DNA from: Gordonia rhizosphera NBRC 16068
Lineage (GTDB): Bacteria; Actinomycetota; Actinomycetes; Mycobacteriales; Mycobacteriaceae
Direction of reading: 5' to 3'
NCBI RefSeq assembly: GCF_000298195.1
Contig: NZ_BAHC01000069.1
Location: 1 to 64,000, forward strand
DNA length: 64,000 nucleotides
The translations under genes and the position numbers were made by a program. Shown here one piece after another: positions 58,517 through 64,000 of this stretch (position 1 is its first letter; each line of letters begins with the position of its first letter). The notes beneath the pieces were generated by a model, which was not told the DNA's origin, searched no databases, and saw only the letters and a program-made list of their open reading frames with translations.

Positions 58517-60632
58517 GTTCCAACTCCTCCTCGTCTTCCGGCTGCCACGGGCGGGACACACCCCACCACTCGACAGGAACCTGGGCCTCGGTCGGTTCGA
58601 CCGTCTGCGTGCGGCGCAGTCGGTGAGCGGCGAGCATCGGCGTTCCGATCGCCGCGACGATCAGAAGAACGACGAACACGTAGCCGTTGATGACGTCGCT
58701 CATCCGCAGCACCCAGGCAACGAGCGTCCAACCCACGAGACCACCCATGACGATGCGGTCGGCGAAGGCGGCATCCCACCGCTTGCGCAATGCGGCGATG
58801 CCGCCGCCCTCCTTCACCGCGCGTGCGCCGAAGGCGATACCGGCGATGGCCGGAATTGCTTGTGACACGCCACGCAACGCCGGCCAGAGGACACCGATCG
58901 CGTTCAATGGTCCGGCGAGTGCTGCGCCCGTGAAGATCCCGCTACCGACGGCACCGAGACCGGCCAGCACCACGACCAGGAAGATCGGCAACCCGGTGAT
59001 GAAGTTGAACTGTTCTCCGGTAACCGAGCCCTGCTGCATCCCGTACAGCGCGCCACCGAGCCCGGCCAGCGCCGAACTCAATCCGAACACCAGGAGTTTG
59101 CTGGTCAGCAGGTTGCCGCCGAGGGTCGCATAGGCGGCCTCGCTGTCCCGCAAAGCGATCAGCTTGCGGCCGAGTCGCCCTCGCCGCAGCGCTGCGACAC
59201 CGATCGTGGCCAGGGCCAGCACACATGCGGCGAACACTGTGGTGCGCTGTGGCGTGTCGATCGCGTAGCCGAAGAGCGAGGGACCGGCCACCTCGATCGA
59301 GCCCTGCTCGAAGAAGGACACCCGAATCCCGAAGACCTCGAACGCCGGAAGGGTGAAGATCCACCGGTCGAAGATCACCGCGATGGCCGCGGTACCCAGC
59401 GCCAGGTACACACCCGAGAGTCGAAGCGCGGGAATCGCTATCACCGCACCGATGACTCCGGTCGCCAACGCGGCCGCGATGATCGCCCACCATTGGCCGT
59501 CGGCGCCGAATCGTGCGCAGGCGATCGCCCCTATTCCCGCGAGCGTGATCTGGCAGAGCGAGATCTGACCGGCGTACCCCGCCAACGGCACGTACGAGAT
59601 CGCCATCACACCGATGGCGAAGATCTGCCCGTAGGTGAGAAGGTCGCTGTCGCTCAGCACTGTCGCCAGGATCAACCCGGTCCACACGATCGTTCCCGCG
59701 AAGAACAGGGTGCCGCGGATCGACGGCAACGGCACCGGGCTCAATTGACGGTCACGGCCGCGTAACCGTCCGTGTGGGAAGGCCAGCAGCGCCAGCAGAA
59801 GCAAGATCGCGGGTGCCGCCAGCCGAATCCCGGGCAGGAACTGGTTCTGCGGGAGGTAGCCGGTCAGATAGCTCTCCATGCAACCCACCACCACCGCACC
59901 GACGAAGGTGAGCGGCAGACTCTTCAGGCGCCCAAATATTGCTGCGGCATAGGCACTCACGATGACCAGGGACAGCGACATCGCATCCAGCGCAACGGCC
60001 GGCGCGATCAGGACGCCACCGACGGCCGCGAGCTCGAGACCGAGGACCCATGCAATTCTGTTGGCGCGGACCGGATCCGCACCTGTGATCGCGACAAGCG
60101 ACCGGTCGTCGACGGTGGCCCGCATCTCGGTACCCGTGCGGGTCTGCAGCAGCAGCACTCGCAGGCCCAGCGCCACGACAACCGCCACACCCATCGTCAA
60201 CGCCTGATGCCAGGTGACCGTGGCCCCAAAGACGTGGAAGGGTTCGCGATCGGCAAGGAACATGGGCAGATTGCGCGGTTCGTTCGGATCCCACACCCAT
60301 CGGGCCACGGCGATCAGTCCGCTCAGCAGCGCGATGGTCATGACCAGTTTCTCGGCCTCCCCCAGTACCTGCGCGGGGCGCATGGCCATCTCGACCAGGA
60401 GCCCGAACGCCGGCGTGAGAATGCCGAGAACGACGACGAGCGACAGCCAGACCGGCCAGCCCCAACCCGCACTGAACTGCCAGTAGGTGAACGCCGCCAT
60501 CATGCCCACCGCACCGTGTGCGAAGTTGAAGACGCCGGTGGTCGTGTAGGTGACCACCAGCCCGCCGCTGATCACCGCGTAGATCGCGGCGGTGCTGAGG
60601 CCGACCACCCCATAGGCGAGGAATTGTTCCAT
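58494..60632 (-). CDS. livHM: Fused LivH-LivM permease
   Basis: 712 residues with about 16-18 hydrophobic helices. Residues 1 to about 300 are LivH-like (VGLSTAAIYAVISGGLVVTY, NFAHGAVGMMAAF), then LivM-like from about 320 (GYAGQISLCQITLAGIGA, RDSEAAYATLGGN). LivH and LivM are normally separate; this single chain carries both halves of the channel. The ATG shares bases with the stop of the binding-protein gene. Confidence 0.9.
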   Translation of the reverse strand: MEQFLAYGVVGLSTAAIYAVISGGLVVTYTTTGVFNFAHGAVGMMAAFTYWQFSAGWGWPVWLSLVVVLGILTPAFGLLVEMAMRPAQVLGEAEKLVMTIALLSGLIAVARWVWDPNEPRNLPMFLADREPFHVFGATVTWHQALTMGVAVVVALGLRVLLLQTRTGTEMRATVDDRSLVAITGADPVRANRIAWVLGLELAAVGGVLIAPAVALDAMSLSLVIVSAYAAAIFGRLKSLPLTFVGAVVVGCMESYLTGYLPQNQFLPGIRLAAPAILLLLALLAFPHGRLRGRDRQLSPVPLPSIRGTLFFAGTIVWTGLILATVLSDSDLLTYGQIFAIGVMAISYVPLAGYAGQISLCQITLAGIGAIACARFGADGQWWAIIAAALATGVIGAVIAIPALRLSGVYLALGTAAIAVIFDRWIFTLPAFEVFGIRVSFFEQGSIEVAGPSLFGYAIDTPQRTTVFAACVLALATIGVAALRRGRLGRKLIALRDSEAAYATLGGNLLTSKLLVFGLSSALAGLGGALYGMQQGSVTGEQFNFITGLPIFLVVVLAGLGAVGSGIFTGAALAGPLNAIGVLWPALRGVSQAIPAIAGIAFGARAVKEGGGIAALRKRWDAAFADRIVMGGLVGWTLVAWVLRMSDVINGYVFVVLLIVAAIGTPMLAAHRLRRTQTVEPTEAQVPVEWWGVSRPWQPEDEEELERALATRS

Positions 60633-62017
60633 TACTTCAGGTCACTCGAACTCTTGCCGACGTCCGCCAGCGTCACCCCGCTGCCGTAGTCGGCAGTGGT
60701 CTTCTTGACGGGGATGTTGCAGCGGTATGGGCCGTTATCGGGTTTGAAGTCGGCGGCCTGCCAGCCGTTGGCCGTCGCCTGCTCGACGTTGAAGCACGGC
60801 GACGGAGCCGCGCCCGGCGTCAAGTCCTGGGCGGCCTGCAGGCCACCTGCTGTCCAGGCGGTCTCCTTGACGGCTGTGTCATACAGGCATTTGCGGGTCA
60901 GATCGCTACCGCAGCTCGCGGCCGACTTGGCGAAGAGCAACCACGAGGAGAAGGCGCGCACTGCCGGGGTCGTGAGTGCCACGTCCGGGGCATATGTCGC
61001 GTAGAGCTTCTTGAGGTCCTCCATCGCGGGCTCGGTGCTCTCATTGGGCAGGACACCACTCAGATCGACGAGATTGTTCTGCTTCTCGGCCGATGGACCG
61101 AGCAGGTCGAGGAAGGGCTGCCCATATGCGTTGTTGGTCGGGTCGATCCAGTCGAGCTTGTAGTTCATGCCGCTCAGGACACTCTCGAGCTTGGCGAGCT
61201 GCTTGTACTCGCCGTAGAAGATCAGACCCTTGACGCCTTTGTTCTTGATGGACTGCGCGTACGGCGTCCAGTCGGAGACACCCGAGGCCGGATAGAGGTC
61301 GTTGTAGACGAACTTGCCGCCGGCTGCTTCGACCGACTCGACCTGCATTTCTCCGAGCACCTTCGTCACCGGCGAGTCACCGTTGATGATGCCCACCTTG
61401 TCGGCGGAGTCCGGGTATGCATCGTTCACCAGCCAGTACCGGAACTGGTAGTAGGGCATGTATCCCAGCTTCTGGGCCGGCGCGGCCTGGACCAGGAGGT
61501 CGGATCCCAGTTCGGCAACCTGTGAGGTCTGTGCGGCGAAGTTGGGCAACAGACAGCCCAGACGTTCCTTGGTGCCGAGCCCATCGAGGGCCGCACCCCC
61601 GCCCACGAGAGCGAAGTCCTCCTTGCAGGCCGCTGTCACCGCCGGCCGGACCGCCATGAACCGGGTGTCGTGGACGGTCGCGACGAGCTTGCGGCCGTTG
61701 ATGCCACCGTTGTCGTTGCACCAGGCGGTGAAGACCTTTGCGGCATCACCGAATTCCGAATTCTTGGTGAACCCGACATCGGACATCACGCCGATGCTGA
61801 TCTGATCATCGGTGACACCCAGCGCAGTTGCCCCCTTGGCAGAGCCATCCTGACAGACATCGGACAGATCCCCGAAGCTGCTCGAGACCGCCGACGAGCC
61901 GGAGCCACCACCGGCGGCCGACTCTTCACTCCCGCCGCCGTTGTCGCTTCGACCGCTGCAACCGGCGACGAATGCGACGATCACGATCAGCGCCGCCAAG
62001 ATTCGTTGTGGTCTCAC
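60632..62017 (-). CDS. Lipoprotein solute-binding protein of a Liv-type ABC importer
   Basis: 461 residues. Signal peptide with lipobox FVAGC, lipidation Cys20, then a Gly/Ser-rich linker and the periplasmic-binding fold (QISIGVMSDVGFTKNSEFGD, CNDNGGINGRKLVATVHDT). The ligand is unknown but is probably the island substrate. GTG 62017 follows AGGAGAATCAG. First gene of a series of coupled or closely spaced genes reaching at least to 56385 and probably to 50444. Operator 10 lies about 100 bp upstream. Confidence 0.92.
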   Translation of the reverse strand: MRPQRILAALIVIVAFVAGCSGRSDNGGGSEESAAGGGSGSSAVSSSFGDLSDVCQDGSAKGATALGVTDDQISIGVMSDVGFTKNSEFGDAAKVFTAWCNDNGGINGRKLVATVHDTRFMAVRPAVTAACKEDFALVGGGAALDGLGTKERLGCLLPNFAAQTSQVAELGSDLLVQAAPAQKLGYMPYYQFRYWLVNDAYPDSADKVGIINGDSPVTKVLGEMQVESVEAAGGKFVYNDLYPASGVSDWTPYAQSIKNKGVKGLIFYGEYKQLAKLESVLSGMNYKLDWIDPTNNAYGQPFLDLLGPSAEKQNNLVDLSGVLPNESTEPAMEDLKKLYATYAPDVALTTPAVRAFSSWLLFAKSAASCGSDLTRKCLYDTAVKETAWTAGGLQAAQDLTPGAAPSPCFNVEQATANGWQAADFKPDNGPYRCNIPVKKTTADYGSGVTLADVGKSSSDLK

Positions 62018-62098
62018 CTGATTCTCCTCATTGCCATCCCCGGGCTGACGGCCCGCAAGGACCTCCGAGCGCTCGCGACGGCCACCATCGCGCGCAAT

Positions 62099-62113
62099 TA
62101 CAATCGTGCTCTC
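62099..62113. promoter_or_regulatory. Weak island operator: TACAATCGTGCTCTC
   Basis: Four of six bases match in each arm. It is centred 21 bp from operator 10, like the other pairs, which is the reason for listing it. Confidence 0.35.
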
Positions 62114-62119
62114 AATCTA

Positions 62120-62134
62120 GGAAACTATCTTCTC
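62120..62134. promoter_or_regulatory. Island operator 10: GGAAACTATCTTCTC
   Basis: About 100 bp upstream of the binding-protein gene. The rest of the 62018-62356 gap holds operator 11 and no further gene. Confidence 0.5.
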
Positions 62135-62315
62135 ACAATTGAAGAATCAACCGGTTCGACGATCTGCGTCACGGGACGCGTGCAGTGTGTCCTGGCGTCG
62201 CCGCGAACCACCTCCCGAGATCTTCTATCCAACACGACGACAGGTCGTCAACCAGTCTGATTCCGCAAACGGATTGACTGCGCGGGCGTCTCATGGAAAT
62301 CTAGTATTCGTCTAT

Positions 62316-62330
62316 GAGAATCTAATTCTC
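62316..62330. promoter_or_regulatory. Island operator 11: GAGAATCTAATTCTC (perfect palindrome)
   Basis: Perfect arms around CTA, ahead of the gene at 62357 and its GAGAGGAGGGG RBS. Confidence 0.8.
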
Positions 62331-62356
62331 GGCTGATCCGAGAGAGGAGGGGAACG

Positions 62357-62905
62357 ATGCGCCTGTCGCCGCTACCGGCCGACGAGTGGGACGACGAGGT
62401 CGACGCCGCACTGGCCGGAATGCTGCCGAAGCGTCGGCGGAACCCCCAGGGCGCCGGCAACGCCCTGGCGACGATGGTCCGACACCCCGGGCTGACCCGG
62501 TCGTTCATGCCGTTCAATGCCCACTTGTTGTTCGGATCGACGCTGTCCGCGCGGACCCGGGAACTGGCGATACTCCGCGTCGCAACATTGCGGAACAGTC
62601 CGTACGAGGTCGAGCACCACACCGCCATGGGCCTCGCCGCGGGCCTCACCCTCGAGGAGATCGAGGACGCCCAACGCGGCGCGGCCCACGATTCGGTCGA
62701 TCAGCTGATCCTCGACGCGACCACAGAATTGGACCGCGAGTCCACCATCTCCGACGCCACGTGGGCAGCGCTGAGTGAGCACCTCGACGAGCGACAACTC
62801 ATCGACCTCGTCTTCACCGTCGGCACCTACGCAACGCTGGCCATCGCATTCAACACGTTCGGCATCGAGCCGGATCGCGAACTAGAGCCCGAATACGAAA
62901 GGTAG
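62357..62905 (+). CDS. Carboxymuconolactone decarboxylase/AhpD-like protein
   Basis: 182 residues. The core LSARTRELAILRVATLRNSPYEVEHH lies where AhpD-type proteins have a C-x-x-C-x-x-x-H; here the cysteines are replaced (NSPYEVEHH), so a peroxidase role is unlikely and a lyase or decarboxylase-like role is more plausible. GAGGAGGGG precedes ATG 62357. First gene of an operon with the Rieske oxygenase. Confidence 0.85.
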   Translation: MRLSPLPADEWDDEVDAALAGMLPKRRRNPQGAGNALATMVRHPGLTRSFMPFNAHLLFGSTLSARTRELAILRVATLRNSPYEVEHHTAMGLAAGLTLEEIEDAQRGAAHDSVDQLILDATTELDRESTISDATWAALSEHLDERQLIDLVFTVGTYATLAIAFNTFGIEPDRELEPEYER

Positions 62906-62909
62906 ATCG

Positions 62910-64000
62910 TTGGCACATTTCAAGAAACCCGATGCCGGAAGCTGGACAGAGAACTTCCCCGATCTCGGCACCGCGCCGGTGGACTACACGGACTCCATCG
63001 ATCCCGAGTTCTACGAGAAGGAACGCGAAGCCATCTTCCGCAAGTCGTGGCTCAACGTCGGTCGCGTGGAGCGTCTGCCCAGGAAGGGCAGCTACTTCAC
63101 CAAGGAACTCCCGGTCATCAACACCTCGCTGATCATCGTCAAGGGCAAGGACGAGGTGGTGCGCGCCTTCCACAACGTGTGCCGTCATCGGGGCAACAAG
63201 CTGGTCTGGGACGACTATCCGAACGAGGAGACCTCGGGCACCTGCCGGCAGTTCACCTGTAAGTACCACGCGTGGCGGTACAGCCTCGAAGGCGACCTGA
63301 CCTTCGTCCAGCAGGAAGGCGAGTTCTTCGACCTCGACAAGAACGAGTTCGGGCTGAAGTCGGTGCGCTGCGAGGTGTGGGAGGGATTCATCTTCATCAA
63401 CCTCGATCCCGCGGCCCAGGCGTTGACAGACTACCTCGGTGACTACGGGAAGGGACTTGAAGGCTATCCCTTCCACGAGATGACCGAGGTGTACAGCTAC
63501 CGCGCCGAGATCGGAAGCAACTGGAAGCTGTTCATCGACGCGTTCGCCGAGTTCTATCACGCGCCCGTCCTGCATCAGAAGCAGGCGGTCAAGGACGAGG
63601 CCGACAAACTGATGAAGGTCGGATTCGAAGCGCTGCACTACGATCTGCAGAGCCCACACTCGATGATCTCGGCGTGGGGCGGGATGTCCCCGCCCAAGGA
63701 CCTCGAGATGGTGAAGCCCATCGAACGGGGGTTGCGGTCCGGCCTGTTCGGCCCATGGGACCGACCCGACATCGACGGTCTCGACCCGCTGCCGCCGGCC
63801 ATCAACCCCGCAGGCGCCGTACCGTGGGGGGTCGACGAGTTCGAGTTCTTCCCGAACATGTCGCTGCTGATCTGGGCGCCGGGCTGGTACCTCACCTACC
63901 ACTACTGGCCCACCTCGGTGAACCGGCACATCTTCGAGGCGAATCTCTACTTCGTGCCCCCGAAGAACGTCCGCGAGCGCCTCGCCCAGGAACTGGCCGC
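62910..64000 (+). CDS. Rieske aromatic-ring-hydroxylating oxygenase alpha subunit (partial)
   Basis: 363 codons, running off the right edge. The Rieske [2Fe-2S] ligands are in NVCRHRGNK (C-x-H) and CKYHAWRY (C-x-x-H); the mononuclear iron ligands are in DAFAEFYHAPVLHQ (H-x4-H with a preceding Asp). Start is TTG 62910, preceded by GAAAGG. It would dioxygenate or monooxygenate the ring of the substrate, with reductase genes possibly beyond the edge. Confidence 0.93.
   Translation, partial: MAHFKKPDAGSWTENFPDLGTAPVDYTDSIDPEFYEKEREAIFRKSWLNVGRVERLPRKGSYFTKELPVINTSLIIVKGKDEVVRAFHNVCRHRGNKLVWDDYPNEETSGTCRQFTCKYHAWRYSLEGDLTFVQQEGEFFDLDKNEFGLKSVRCEVWEGFIFINLDPAAQALTDYLGDYGKGLEGYPFHEMTEVYSYRAEIGSNWKLFIDAFAEFYHAPVLHQKQAVKDEADKLMKVGFEALHYDLQSPHSMISAWGGMSPPKDLEMVKPIERGLRSGLFGPWDRPDIDGLDPLPPAINPAGAVPWGVDEFEFFPNMSLLIWAPGWYLTYHYWPTSVNRHIFEANLYFVPPKNVRERLAQELA

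Noticed and set aside
16218..64000. Standard cholesterol (KstR) regulon
   Set aside because: No KstR or KstR2 boxes, and none of the hsa, kshAB, kstD or mce genes are seen; only the Ltp/DUF35 type is shared.
1..64000. tRNA and rRNA genes
   Set aside because: I looked for tRNA-like cloverleaf segments and rRNA-like sequence and saw none; a covariance search would be decisive.

Overview
The window is high-GC DNA in which almost every base is coding, with GTG/TTG starts and stop/start overlaps (ATGA, GTGA) throughout. This and the core gene order (cydABDC, aminodeoxychorismate lyase, YgfZ, DUF3073, purM, purF) point to a mycolic-acid actinomycete of the Mycobacteriales. Gordonia or a close relative such as Rhodococcus, Williamsia or Mycobacterium is my best guess; the genus is inferred, not proven.

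Region 1 (1-14421) is housekeeping: cytochrome bd oxidase and its CydDC exporter (cydC runs off the left edge), a PabC-type lyase, a small methyltransferase, a scar holding two truncated gene relics (6876-7179), YgfZ, a MOSC protein, DUF3073, purM, purF, a sterol-carrier-family protein and a GCS2-type glutamate-cysteine ligase. Region 2 (14457-16197) is a complete IS1182-type insertion sequence with perfect 60-bp terminal inverted repeats. It sits exactly between the core block and the accessory block.

Region 3 (16218-64000, continuing off the right edge) is a catabolic island of about 40 genes arranged as divergent operons. It encodes a branched-chain-type ABC importer, two intact CoA ligases and one ligase relic, two class III CoA-transferases, three acyl-CoA dehydrogenases, three enoyl-CoA hydratases, two P450s (one with its ferredoxin), a TauD/TfdA-type oxygenase, a Rieske oxygenase, two mycofactocin-type and two classical SDRs, and two aldehyde dehydrogenases. 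It also has thiolase-like enzymes linked in three different ways to DUF35 OB-fold modules. This is a CoA-dependent route for a hydrophobic, probably alicyclic, terpenoid- or steroid-like carboxylic substrate. The exact substrate cannot be read from the sequence.

The main result is a shared operator. A 15-bp palindrome of the form GAGAAT-N3-ATTCTC lies in front of nine divergent or tandem promoters of the island (17.8, 21.5, 23.2, 31.7, 31.8, 44.2, 45.0, 62.1 and 62.3 kb), sometimes as a pair 21-22 bp apart and usually over the likely -10 box. The TetR gene at 44297-44956 lies between two such pairs and is the natural candidate regulator. Two other TetR genes have unrelated palindromes of their own. 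A second result is an operon (45034-49115) in which an ACAD10/11-like dehydrogenase overlaps an APH-type kinase, the bacterial split form of an arrangement used for 4-hydroxyacyl-CoA. The island also carries decayed genes (a doubly deleted CoA ligase and a deleted, frameshifted thiolase) and a 21-bp repeat array.
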